Assembly (NCBI GenBank): GCA_028278225.1
Contig: JANQEU010000031.1
Span: 24,347-88,346 of the forward strand
DNA from: Cyclobacteriaceae bacterium
Lineage (GTDB): Bacteria; Bacteroidota; Bacteroidia; Cytophagales; Cyclobacteriaceae
Direction of reading: 5' to 3'
Length of the DNA: 64,000 bases
Shown: piece after piece, positions 27,822-36,607 of the stretch
Position numbering within the stretch: position 1 is the stretch's first letter
Layout of the letters: each line of letters begins with the position of its first letter
Position numbers and translations under genes: made by a program
Notes under the pieces: model-generated
What the model saw: only the letters and a program-made list of their open reading frames with translations
What the model was told of the DNA's origin: nothing
Database searches by the model: none

Positions 27822-28961
27822 TCATTTCTTTTCTCGTGATGAATGACCTATTAAGGTCATAAATTCTGAAACATATTGATCAGTTATATTGTCCCAATCA
27901 TATTTTGCAATAATGCCATTTCTTGAGACACCCTTCATATTTCGAACCTCCTTAGGAGATTGTTCCATTGACTGTATCGCTGCCGTGATGTCTTCATTTG
28001 ATTTTCCAAAGTACTTTCCAAACCTCTCATCCTGAAGTACTTCTCTGCTAAACCTGGTATCCAATGCTAAAATGGCACATCCATAAGCTAAGGCTTTAAC
28101 CAAAGTTGGATTGGTGCCTCCAAACTCATGACCATGGATATAAACATAGGAATTATGATACAACTCGGCCAATTCATTCTGATCAGTTACATAACCCGTA
28201 AAAATGATTCGACTATCCTTTCCACCTAAGTCTCTTATGTTTTTTGCAAAATCATCTTTGAATCCACTATCTCCAACGATTACCAAATTCTTCTTAGTTT
28301 CAGATAACATGAATCCATTTATGATCAGATCCAGATTATTATCAGGAATCATACGTCCCACCACCAGGTAATACTTCTCGGGCTTCAAATCCCATTTCTT
28401 TATGAGTTCCTTTCTTTCCGAGTACCGTATAGCAGCGCCATAAGCAATTACTTTCGACTCACACCCAAACAACTCCCAATAAGTCTTCCTCATTTCTTCA
28501 GAATCATTTATGATCCTGTCATAGAGCTTTGTAGCCATTCGTGCTGCGAAGTAGAAATACCTTGCTCCAAATCCCTTCCACTTTGGCCGATCCCATTCCA
28601 TGCCATCCATATTGATCATGCACTTTTTCCCGAAAAGTTTAGCGAGAATTCCGAAAGGGCCATTCGCCGGATTCACAGCCAGAATGATATCAGTGTGACT
28701 TAAACCGGAGTGAATAAAAGAAAGAAACGAATGACTTAATTGAGTTAGGGCTTTTGTCTCAATGGCTGGTATGTAATAGAGTTTGATCCCCTGAATGTAC
28801 CTAGGTTTGTCTTTGAAAAGTGACCTGTGGTTGTAAATTGTCACTTCGACACCTCGCTTAACCAAACGTTCCGATAGTTCCTTTACAAAGGTATCATAAC
28901 CACCATAGACAATTGGATATCCCTTTGCACCAATTATTGCTATCTTTATTTTCTTCGGCAT
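27822..28961 (-). CDS. Glycosyltransferase, DUF1972/GT4 family (rhamnosyl/GalNAc-type)
   Basis: A 379-residue GT-B glycosyltransferase. The N-terminal DUF1972 signature IAIIGAKGYPIVYGGYDTFV is clear, and the C-terminal GT4 half has YYLVVGRMIPDNN and HGHEFGGTNPTLVKALAYG (donor-binding E region). DUF1972 proteins include rhamnosyltransferases and N-acetylgalactosaminyltransferases of capsule clusters. I use the internal ATG, leaving a four-base gap to the methyltransferase gene; a TTG-type start 30 bases upstream would overlap it. It is the last gene of the minus-strand sulfated-polysaccharide operon and converges on the dehydrogenase-cytochrome gene. Confidence 0.85.
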   Translation of the reverse strand: MPKKIKIAIIGAKGYPIVYGGYDTFVKELSERLVKRGVEVTIYNHRSLFKDKPRYIQGIKLYYIPAIETKALTQLSHSFLSFIHSGLSHTDIILAVNPANGPFGILAKLFGKKCMINMDGMEWDRPKWKGFGARYFYFAARMATKLYDRIINDSEEMRKTYWELFGCESKVIAYGAAIRYSERKELIKKWDLKPEKYYLVVGRMIPDNNLDLIINGFMLSETKKNLVIVGDSGFKDDFAKNIRDLGGKDSRIIFTGYVTDQNELAELYHNSYVYIHGHEFGGTNPTLVKALAYGCAILALDTRFSREVLQDERFGKYFGKSNEDITAAIQSMEQSPKEVRNMKGVSRNGIIAKYDWDNITDQYVSEFMTLIGHSSREKK

Positions 28962-28965
28962 ACCA

Positions 28966-29886
28966 CTATTCCTTGTGCCTCTTTTTTGCAATAATTCTTA
29001 GAATTCCACCTTTTCTTGTGGCTGCTCCTAAAAATTCCAATAGGAAAGCCAGTGGCAGAATTATGAAAATTAGTAGTCTGATTTTGAGTGACTGCCGAAA
29101 TTTCAAATCATAAATAATATCCCCTTCATATCCCAAACAGCCAAGCAAAGCATGGACCATTCCTAAAACCCCCAGGTGAATTGACCAGTACCGGACCTTT
29201 ACTACATCCAATTCCAGTTTATGCAACAAGTTGGTTAATGTCTTCTTTGAAAAATGTAGTACATGTTTCGGCAAATCCAGGTGCATCCAATGGGACTTGG
29301 CGATCATGGCCTGCCAGCTGTCAATATTCGGCACTTCAACTACAAAATATCCATCTTTCGACAGATTGGAGCTAATCAGATTTTGTACGACCTCTACATC
29401 GGCCAAATGTTCAAGGACGTGGAGCATGGAAATGACGTGATATGATCTCTCTCCAATTTTTCCCGAACTATAGTAAGAATTATCAATATCCAGGCCGTAT
29501 TTTTCTTTTGCAAAGTTTGCCCTTGGTTTCGATATTTCAATCCCCTTTGTTATCCAATTTCGTTTTTTTGCGATTGAAAGAAATTTTCCTTTTCCTGATC
29601 CAAAGTCAAGTATCGTACGATTGTCTCTCTCGACAAAACGTTCTAAATCCTTTAGAACCTCCATTGATTCATACCCTATGAGTCTATCGAATATGCTGCC
29701 CCTATTGTCCACAACTGTATATTTATCCGTATTGTAAGTCTCCTCAATATCAATATTCTCAAATATCAGGGTGTATATTGTTGCACAATTTGCACAGTCA
29801 ACTATCAGAAATTCCGAATTGCCCGGACAATATTCATTTTTTGAATAATTGGAAGATTTGCACAGAGGACACGAAATATTCTTCAT
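28966..29886 (-). CDS. Class I SAM-dependent methyltransferase with N-terminal zinc ribbon
   Basis: A 306-residue methyltransferase. The N-terminus carries two CxxC pairs (CPLCKSS and VDCANCATIY), a zinc-ribbon typical of Methyltransf_13-like sugar and lipid methyltransferases. The SAM-binding glycine motif is ILDFGSGKGKFL, followed by MLHVLEHLADVE. A C-terminal hydrophobic stretch (LLIFIILPLAFLLEFLGA) may sit on the membrane. In a glycan operon it probably adds an O-methyl group to a sugar. I start at the internal ATG, which avoids overlapping the upstream gene. Confidence 0.82.
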   Translation of the reverse strand: MKNISCPLCKSSNYSKNEYCPGNSEFLIVDCANCATIYTLIFENIDIEETYNTDKYTVVDNRGSIFDRLIGYESMEVLKDLERFVERDNRTILDFGSGKGKFLSIAKKRNWITKGIEISKPRANFAKEKYGLDIDNSYYSSGKIGERSYHVISMLHVLEHLADVEVVQNLISSNLSKDGYFVVEVPNIDSWQAMIAKSHWMHLDLPKHVLHFSKKTLTNLLHKLELDVVKVRYWSIHLGVLGMVHALLGCLGYEGDIIYDLKFRQSLKIRLLIFIILPLAFLLEFLGAATRKGGILRIIAKKRHKE

Positions 29887-29893
29887 TTGATGA

Positions 29894-31063
29894 TCATCCC
29901 TTTTCCAAAGTCTCACTGAAAATCCGGACAATTTTAAAGTCAAATGTTTCCTTTGAAAAATTTGTCAATACTCTGTTTCTGGCGTTACGACCGAGACTGG
30001 CTCTGATGTTTTTGTCCACGATCAATGGTTTAATGATCTTTTTTGCCTTTACAGGATCATTCCAAGGGATCAGAATTCCTGATTTTCCGTTTACTATCAT
30101 TTCCGGTACGCCTCCGTGATCAGTAGCCACCACAGGTAAAGAATGCCCCATTGCTTCTAAAATAACTGTTGGGAATGGATCGGGCAAAGTAGATGGTGAC
30201 ACAAAAATATCAAGTGCATTTAAAATGTTTGAAATGTCCTTTCTGAATCCTAAATCATGTACAAGATGAGTAATACCTAACGAGGTTTTAAGTCTTGCAA
30301 GATCATCATACAGATATTCATTTCCCGGATATACATCCCCTACCATGACGAAACGGACATCTCCGAATTCTTCCGAAATCTCCTTTGCAATATGAAGAAA
30401 ATAGTCCTGCCCTTTCCAGGTACTCACACGACCTATCATGCCGATTAACACCATCTCCTTTGGGATCAGTAACTCGTCGCGGAGGGTACTTTTGCATGAA
30501 AGATCCTTGGGTTGATCAATTCCATTGTTAATTACCAGGATCCTGGATTTATCTTTAATGTACGACTCCCAGTTCACCTTCACGGCATTGGAAACAGCAA
30601 TGATCTTGCCGGGGGACTGATGTAACAGGAAGCCTAAAAACTGCCTTAGCCATCGATTCAAAACGATTTCATGCAGATGCCAGATGTGTTTTTTTCTCAT
30701 TGTCCGTGCCAGGACGAACCCAACGAAAATCCCTATGCTATTTGAGTAAATCAAATCAATTGAGTTGTCTTTTATGATAGTCCTTAATTTCCAAAATGAC
30801 CAAAAGAAAAAGAATAATCGATTGAAGATTCCTATTATCCCAAAATATTTCCTTCTCAGAACAGCCAGGTTCATAATAGTAACTGGAATGTCGAAGCTCT
30901 CAATGTCATGGACCAATGGTCCTTTGTTAGGCAGGACCACAATCGGAGAGAAACCATGATTTTTTAAATGCCTGGCTACCTCCAAAAATATCTTGTTGGC
31001 ACCATAGTGATCAGCACCAATATTAAGCATCAGAATTTTATCGCTTTTCATTTGTACAATCAC
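29894..31063 (-). CDS. Glycosyltransferase family 4
   Basis: A 389-residue GT-B enzyme. It has an N-terminal acceptor half (IGADHYGANKIFLEVARHL), the central LIGMIGRVSTWKGQDYFL strand-turn of GT4 and the donor-binding stretch VSPSTLPDPFPTVILEAMGHSLPVVATDHGG with the EX7E-like pattern. Predicted to act on the cytoplasmic face of the inner membrane, adding one sugar to the lipid-linked repeat unit. It overlaps the next upstream gene by 14-26 bases depending on which ATG is used. Donor and linkage are unknown. Confidence 0.87.
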   Translation of the reverse strand: MIVQMKSDKILMLNIGADHYGANKIFLEVARHLKNHGFSPIVVLPNKGPLVHDIESFDIPVTIMNLAVLRRKYFGIIGIFNRLFFFFWSFWKLRTIIKDNSIDLIYSNSIGIFVGFVLARTMRKKHIWHLHEIVLNRWLRQFLGFLLHQSPGKIIAVSNAVKVNWESYIKDKSRILVINNGIDQPKDLSCKSTLRDELLIPKEMVLIGMIGRVSTWKGQDYFLHIAKEISEEFGDVRFVMVGDVYPGNEYLYDDLARLKTSLGITHLVHDLGFRKDISNILNALDIFVSPSTLPDPFPTVILEAMGHSLPVVATDHGGVPEMIVNGKSGILIPWNDPVKAKKIIKPLIVDKNIRASLGRNARNRVLTNFSKETFDFKIVRIFSETLEKG

Positions 31064-32162
31064 AAATCAACTGATCAATGGATTGGATAAATTTAGATTG
31101 GGAAAAAATCTTCCTCCGTTTTTTCCCTTTTTCTATCAACCTTTTCCTTACGCCACTGTCCATGAGATCCACCATCCTGAGGAATAGATCATCCGGGCTT
31201 TTCCGATCAAAAACCAAACATGCTCCACCAGCGATCTCCGGCAGTGAACCTCCGTCAGAAATGATTATTGGCAGATCGAACTGCATGGCTTCCAACACAG
31301 GTATGCCAAATCCTTCATCGTAAGATGGAAAAATATAAGCAAAAGCTTCTGAATAAAGCCTATTAAGTTCACTGTCTGAAACATACCCCGGCAATTGAAC
31401 AAATTCTTCGAGTTTAAATGATCGAATAAGCTCTTGAATATTGTCAGAATCATCGAGTTTGTTGTTAACAGCTTGTCCACCGGCTAGTATCAAGTTCATA
31501 TCTCCATCGGGGAAATGCCGTTTAAATTTTGCAAATGCCTTGATCAGGACTCCAAGGTTTTTCCTTTTATCAAAATATCCAACATGCAGAAAATATCTTC
31601 TACTCACATGTGCTTTTTCCCCGACATCAAATAGTTTGGGACATTGATAGACAACCGCAACTGGAACCTCTGAAGTGATATGTTTCTTGATTTTTCTTCT
31701 GGTGTACTGTGAGGTCGCTATGATTGTCGCCTTCCTTTGAACTCCAAATTCAACCATTTTGGTAAAATACTTTCTCCAAACTGAGCCATAGTGATCCTTA
31801 TATTCCCAAAAAAAAGTATCATGGATTACAGCAAACGCCCTGAATCCAGGCTTAAAAGCCGGAACAACAAAATCCGGACAAAGAATAAAATCTGCGCTAT
31901 GGTACCATACCAAAAAGGGCAAAAAAACCTGTTTCCATAAGAGATAGCGGATGTGAAATAACAATTTGTACCAGGATCTTCTGTGATTTTTTTCTTTCTT
32001 CCTTTTCGATCCTATTATCAGATACTCTGCGTTCAGGCCTTGACTACTACCTACAGCCGAAATCAATTGATTAGTATATGTACCAATTCCTGTAAAAGAG
32101 TGCTTAAGATGATAGGTATCAACAAGTACTTTTGGCTTCCTGCTTGATTGATCAAGAAGCAT
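31038..32162 (-). CDS. Glycosyltransferase family 4 (mannosyl/rhamnosyl-like)
   Basis: A 374-residue GT-B enzyme. The N-terminal part contains VDTYHLKHSFTGIGTYTNQL, typical of the mannosyltransferase-like GT4 branch, followed by VIHDTFFWEYKDHYG. The C-terminal half has FLHVGYFDKRKNLGVLIKAF and AYIFPSYDEGFGIPVLEAMQ, the donor phosphate-binding region. Cytoplasmic, acting on the lipid-linked oligosaccharide. It overlaps both neighbours (11 bases with the polymerase gene), indicating one operon. Confidence 0.87.
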   Translation of the reverse strand: MLLDQSSRKPKVLVDTYHLKHSFTGIGTYTNQLISAVGSSQGLNAEYLIIGSKRKKEKNHRRSWYKLLFHIRYLLWKQVFLPFLVWYHSADFILCPDFVVPAFKPGFRAFAVIHDTFFWEYKDHYGSVWRKYFTKMVEFGVQRKATIIATSQYTRRKIKKHITSEVPVAVVYQCPKLFDVGEKAHVSRRYFLHVGYFDKRKNLGVLIKAFAKFKRHFPDGDMNLILAGGQAVNNKLDDSDNIQELIRSFKLEEFVQLPGYVSDSELNRLYSEAFAYIFPSYDEGFGIPVLEAMQFDLPIIISDGGSLPEIAGGACLVFDRKSPDDLFLRMVDLMDSGVRKRLIEKGKKRRKIFSQSKFIQSIDQLICDCTNEKR

Positions 32163-33549
32163 GACTCTGACTTTTTAAGTACTTCATGCTATAACCGACC
32201 ATCCACCATGAGGTCATACTAATAAACCCATAAGCTTCAGCGTTTGCGGTAAACAAAGGTAAAATCAATCCGAACTTCGTTGACGCTGCGATAAATGGTA
32301 TTATTTTGTCACTTTGATCTTTCCCAAGATGGTATGCTTTAACGGAGTCCCGAATCGCGAAGAAAATAATCAGAATATATAAGGACATCCCAAGGACCCC
32401 TAACTGCACACCATAGATGATAAACTGGTTTTCTCCACCCACCTTGATATCTTTCTCAACACCACCAATATTACCACTTGTCGATAGTCCTAATCCAAAA
32501 GGATTGTTTCGAATACTTTCCAGGCCTTCCAGCCATTCAATGACATGATTAATGCTTGAAGCATTTCTGAATGTGAGCGTATCCTCAACAAAGTATCTTG
32601 TCTCCTTTGGAGCAAACCACAGCAGATATGCGCCTGTGAGAATTATCCCAAATATTGTCAATAAAATCAATCGGTAATACCTCAGCAAGAAGGCAACATA
32701 TAATAACATCAGTCCTAGTGCAACAAAAGATGCCCTTGAATATGCATAATAGATATTAATAATCGCACAAATGAATAAAAAGGCATAAACAATCCGGTTA
32801 TTCCTAAATGGTGAAGACAGAAATAAAATCAATGCCACAGATACTCCCATTAACATCGAAGCTGAATAGTCCAACGGATTGGAAAAAAACGAACCAAACC
32901 TTTTTCTACCATACTGCGCTTGAAATGTCCATGTTAATCCGTAACTGCCAGATGGTTCTTTATTGTGGACTTGCATGTTGTAATCTCCAAATCCGATCCG
33001 GGAATGCAAATGGGTATCGGTGACTTTTTCCAAACTCCCAACTATAAATGAAATAAATGTTATTACAAGAATCAGATTTAGTAATGGTTTTAACCTATCA
33101 AAGGTTAAAACAGAATTCCTCCCGAGAAAATATAAAATGGCACCTGTCAGGATGTTTTTGAAGTAAACTAATTGTTGAACAAAGCTCGCTGAGCCAACTT
33201 GGAATATTAAGTAGATAAATGCTGTAGAAATAAACAAGATAAAAAGAATGTCCAGTCTTGTTAATGAAAATTTGTATTGAAGAAAATTTTTGTGATAAAA
33301 GACTAGAACTATCAATGAAGAGAAGATGACAATTTCCTTCAGATACTGAAATACATGTACCATCAGTATGGAATGGGTGTGCTTGTATATAAGCGAAAGC
33401 AAGACAGTATACTCGGGCAGAAACGCAATGATGAAAAGGAGGACATAAAACTCATTTCCTTTAACATATAACTCATATATGGATTTGAGAAATAATCCCA
33501 CAATGCAGGAAACAAGCAGCAAAAAGATTATTAATCCCATCCCTTGCAT
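32152..33549 (-). CDS. O-antigen polymerase/ligase-like membrane protein (Wzy/WaaL family, copy 1)
   Basis: A 465-residue protein with about 11-12 membrane segments. The large periplasmic loop (~170-340) carries the family phrases SNPLDYSASMLMG, YSRASFVALGLML and GLGLSTSGNIGG, then ENQFIIYGVQLGVLG. Proteins of this fold polymerise repeat units (Wzy) or ligate glycan to an acceptor (WaaL/PglL). Given a Wzz gene in the same operon, a Wzy role is most likely. The start codon overlaps the preceding glycosyltransferase stop by one base. Confidence 0.8.
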   Translation of the reverse strand: MQGMGLIIFLLLVSCIVGLFLKSIYELYVKGNEFYVLLFIIAFLPEYTVLLSLIYKHTHSILMVHVFQYLKEIVIFSSLIVLVFYHKNFLQYKFSLTRLDILFILFISTAFIYLIFQVGSASFVQQLVYFKNILTGAILYFLGRNSVLTFDRLKPLLNLILVITFISFIVGSLEKVTDTHLHSRIGFGDYNMQVHNKEPSGSYGLTWTFQAQYGRKRFGSFFSNPLDYSASMLMGVSVALILFLSSPFRNNRIVYAFLFICAIINIYYAYSRASFVALGLMLLYVAFLLRYYRLILLTIFGIILTGAYLLWFAPKETRYFVEDTLTFRNASSINHVIEWLEGLESIRNNPFGLGLSTSGNIGGVEKDIKVGGENQFIIYGVQLGVLGMSLYILIIFFAIRDSVKAYHLGKDQSDKIIPFIAASTKFGLILPLFTANAEAYGFISMTSWWMVGYSMKYLKSQSHAS

Positions 33550-34448
33550 TAGGTTTTCAATCCCTCTAAAAACCCGCGCCAGACAAATTTCAATTTCTCC
33601 AATCTACCCCTGGTTATAAAATACGCTGAGTACGCTCCGACTTTAATCACTTGAAAGGCCCAGGAACTTACAGCGTGAATACCTCTGCTGTGTTTCTTTA
33701 CCAAAAATATATGATTCCTGATATTCATGTAATGCCTCTTTGGAGACATGTATCCTTCCTTATTTTTTTCCTTATATGTCACTGAAGCTCCTCCATGGTG
33801 ATAAATCGTCGAGGTAGGAACATACCTTAAAATATACCCCGCTTTTCTTACTCTTAGAGACCAGTCCGTATCTTCAAAGACGGTAAAGAATTTATCATCA
33901 AGCAGCCCAATTTTTTTATAGATCCCTCGTCTTGCAATAAAGCAACATCCGGTAACCCAATCTATTGTCCTAACATCGTTGTATTGCCCTCTATCGATCT
34001 CTCTCGACCCGATTGTAATAGGAATTGCCCATATATCTCTAAATAACCCCCCGGCACTCCATAGTAAAGTTTTATCATGCATATGCATTATTTTCGGTTG
34101 AACGGCTCCTATATCTGAGTTTTTCAGCTCGTATAAAAGGGGCTCGATAAACCCTTTCTCAACTGTAGTATCATTGTTGAGTAATCCTATATATTCAAAT
34201 CCGTTTTCAAGTGCGTATTTTATTCCTACATTGTTACCACCTGTGAATCCCAGGTTCTTTTTATTCTCGATCAGTGTGATATCCCGAATGTCTCTGAGCT
34301 TTTTGACTTCCTCTTCGTTACTTCCATTATCAACCACAATTACTGCCAGGTTTGGGTACGTGACGTGTCTCAAGGACTCAATACATTGACTGGTAAAATC
34401 AAATCCATTCCAGTTTATTACGATGATAGCAAGTGATTTTGGATTCAT
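33549..34448 (-). CDS. Glycosyltransferase family 2 (rhamnosyltransferase-like)
   Basis: A 299-residue GT-A enzyme. It opens with LAIIVINWNGFDFTSQCIESL and has VVDNGSNEE, the DxD-like region GLLNNDTTVEKGF, and FTVFEDTDWSLRVRKAGY, the catalytic ED motif of the WcaA/RfbF-like branch. A late basic, partly hydrophobic tail suggests membrane association. It probably adds a rhamnose or related deoxysugar to the repeat unit. Single-base overlap with the polymerase gene downstream. Confidence 0.88.
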   Translation of the reverse strand: MNPKSLAIIVINWNGFDFTSQCIESLRHVTYPNLAVIVVDNGSNEEEVKKLRDIRDITLIENKKNLGFTGGNNVGIKYALENGFEYIGLLNNDTTVEKGFIEPLLYELKNSDIGAVQPKIMHMHDKTLLWSAGGLFRDIWAIPITIGSREIDRGQYNDVRTIDWVTGCCFIARRGIYKKIGLLDDKFFTVFEDTDWSLRVRKAGYILRYVPTSTIYHHGGASVTYKEKNKEGYMSPKRHYMNIRNHIFLVKKHSRGIHAVSSWAFQVIKVGAYSAYFITRGRLEKLKFVWRGFLEGLKT

Positions 34449-34457
34449 GTTTTATTT

Positions 34458-35468
34458 TTAAGAGGAGTGCCACTTGCTTAGATCAATATTGAATGTTGTG
34501 GCCAATTCATCATTGTAACCTGAAAAATATGTTTTCAAATCAGTTAGATCATATGATTCATGAATACTATCTTGAAATTGAAGTTTTTTGTATATTTTTT
34601 TTAAATATTCACTAAACGGGAATTCATGCTTTCTACTAAACTTTTTAACATAGTAGTGAATGAACCTATTTCTCACATGAATGCTCTTATTCTTCCTTTG
34701 GGAGTCATAACTAAAATCTACCGGTTCTAATTGCAGAAAATTAAAAATTTCGTCAATCACATTTCTTGCATCTTCAATCAGATCTTCGAATGTCAGTATA
34801 AACATGTTCTCGATACCAACAGCATCCTTCCATTTCTTAAGAAAATTGATATATTTTGAATATTCCAGTTCACTTTTCAATGAATAGAAAGCCTGATAAT
34901 CCTTACAGTAGAATTCAATTCTTCCTATATCCCCGGACAGTAGTATTTCCGAGTATTGATTGAAAGACAGACCGGAAACAGATGCAAGGTTTTGGGAAGT
35001 ATATTGAAAAGAGGACAGGATACGTTCTGCAGGTTCCCTCAAAATGAATATTGCTTTGGGTTTTGTCTGCAATGCGCTCAGTAAATTAATCAAACTGTAT
35101 TGATAGATGCTTTGCGACGTTCCATCCAAAAGTTTCAATCCATCTCGACTCTGTGGATAGAAAACTTCATAATTACTAGTGGCAATATGATAATTGTTGT
35201 TCTCATTGATATAAGGGTTGTCCTCATCCATAAAGAAATAAATTTCTTTAGGATTGGATCCACAAATGTCCTTATGTTGAGCAATTAAATCAAAAAGGAA
35301 TGTTGTTCCTGACTTAGGTGTCCCAGCCAGAAAAATGTCAGGTAATATGTAATTCCCCTTTTTTATCATTTCAGTTTCATCAGAAAACAACTGTTGTCTC
35401 CTAAAAGAGCTATCTGAATACCTGTCTTCAACTATTTCAAAATTGAGCCCATGAATTTCCAAAAGCAC
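34458..35468 (-). CDS. Sulfotransferase (copy 1)
   Basis: A 336-residue PAPS-dependent sulfotransferase. The 5'-phosphosulfate loop is LAGTPKSGTTFLFDL and the 3'-phosphate motif IFILREPAERILSSFQY; both are complete. An N-terminal extension of about 45 residues precedes the domain under the GTG start; a shorter start is possible. It likely transfers sulfate to a hydroxyl of the polysaccharide or its lipid-linked precursor. One of four sulfotransferases in the window, each with a different body. Confidence 0.87.
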   Translation of the reverse strand: MLLEIHGLNFEIVEDRYSDSSFRRQQLFSDETEMIKKGNYILPDIFLAGTPKSGTTFLFDLIAQHKDICGSNPKEIYFFMDEDNPYINENNNYHIATSNYEVFYPQSRDGLKLLDGTSQSIYQYSLINLLSALQTKPKAIFILREPAERILSSFQYTSQNLASVSGLSFNQYSEILLSGDIGRIEFYCKDYQAFYSLKSELEYSKYINFLKKWKDAVGIENMFILTFEDLIEDARNVIDEIFNFLQLEPVDFSYDSQRKNKSIHVRNRFIHYYVKKFSRKHEFPFSEYLKKIYKKLQFQDSIHESYDLTDLKTYFSGYNDELATTFNIDLSKWHSS

Positions 35469-35533
35469 TTTTAATAGTTGTTTTGAGTGTTCTATAGTTA
35501 CTATAGCCCCTGAACACTGTGGGGTTTTGTGAT

Positions 35534-36607
35534 TTACAACTTCATAGCATTCCGATAAATATATTGCAAAGTGAAATATCCAATTACCACTAGCGCGGCG
35601 ATTATTCCACCAAAAACAAGTGTTTTCAATATCGAATATTTGTCATCAGGAATTGGTAACATCGGTTCGTCAATTACCTGGATCAACGGCATGCTTTTTA
35701 GATGATTGATTTTTGCCAATTCAAGATTTTTAACAATTTCGGCATATACGGCTGCGGTTGTCTGCGCATCGATCTGTAACTTTTGAATTGGGACTTGTGA
35801 TGAAAACATAATTGGATTGGGATTTGGGACTTGTTCAGTGACTTTTGCGAGACGACTGAGTACATCATCCAGTATTAATTTTACACTATCCGCCTGTTTT
35901 TGTAAAGTAGTCACTAGATCTCCAGTTTTTTTGGTTTTCGTTTGAGAGTAGAATTCATTCACCTGACTAACCAAAACCTCATTAAATCTCTTTGCGAATA
36001 ATTGATCCTTGCTATTAATTCTTACACTCAGGATCGAAAGACGTCTGTCTGGTTTTTCCACAATAAGATCCCTTTCACGGAAGTCCTCAATCACTTCGAA
36101 TAGTATACTGTCGTGTTTAATAGACACTTCTCTGTCAGCAACTTCAAACGTGAACTCAGGATTGTCGCTTTCCCTTTTCCATTTTTTGAATTTCTTATTT
36201 ACCCTGCCAAATCTCGTAATCAATCTTTCTTCCTTACCGTCTAAAGTATGAGTACTCATAAACGTTTCATAAAGCATTTTTCTCGATCTATAGAGCTCAA
36301 CAATGTTGTCTGTTTGAAACAAACTGTTCGCTTCCATGAGTGCCCCTAGGTTTATTCCAAATGTGGATGCCAGGGAGGATATCTGACCCATATCTGAACC
36401 GCCGGTGGTTTCCAGTACAAACGTTGTCTCCGCCGTATATACTGGCTTTCTTATTAGCTGATACCCGACGTAGATTGCTGCGATAAGGAACCCTCCTATC
36501 AATATTTTCTTCCATACGGAAAATAAGAACCTAATCCAATTCTCCAGTCGTTCTACCAGATCCCCAAATGAGATGCGATCTTCCTGAATGTATTTAGATT
36601 TATCCAT
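35534..36607 (-). CDS. Wzz-type polysaccharide chain-length/co-polymerase protein (copy 1)
   Basis: A 357-residue inner-membrane protein with two terminal membrane helices (~37-55, GGFLIAAIYVGYQL; ~327-347, LVFGGIIAALVVIGYF) and a periplasmic helical middle (~215-270). The Wzz N-domain reads TAETTFVLETTGG and the proline-rich segment before the second helix is VIDEPMLPIPDDKYS. No C-terminal kinase domain, so it is a short Wzz-type, not a Wzc. It begins one base before the SLBB gene ends, pairing inner- and outer-membrane export parts. Confidence 0.88.
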   Translation of the reverse strand: MDKSKYIQEDRISFGDLVERLENWIRFLFSVWKKILIGGFLIAAIYVGYQLIRKPVYTAETTFVLETTGGSDMGQISSLASTFGINLGALMEANSLFQTDNIVELYRSRKMLYETFMSTHTLDGKEERLITRFGRVNKKFKKWKRESDNPEFTFEVADREVSIKHDSILFEVIEDFRERDLIVEKPDRRLSILSVRINSKDQLFAKRFNEVLVSQVNEFYSQTKTKKTGDLVTTLQKQADSVKLILDDVLSRLAKVTEQVPNPNPIMFSSQVPIQKLQIDAQTTAAVYAEIVKNLELAKINHLKSMPLIQVIDEPMLPIPDDKYSILKTLVFGGIIAALVVIGYFTLQYIYRNAMKL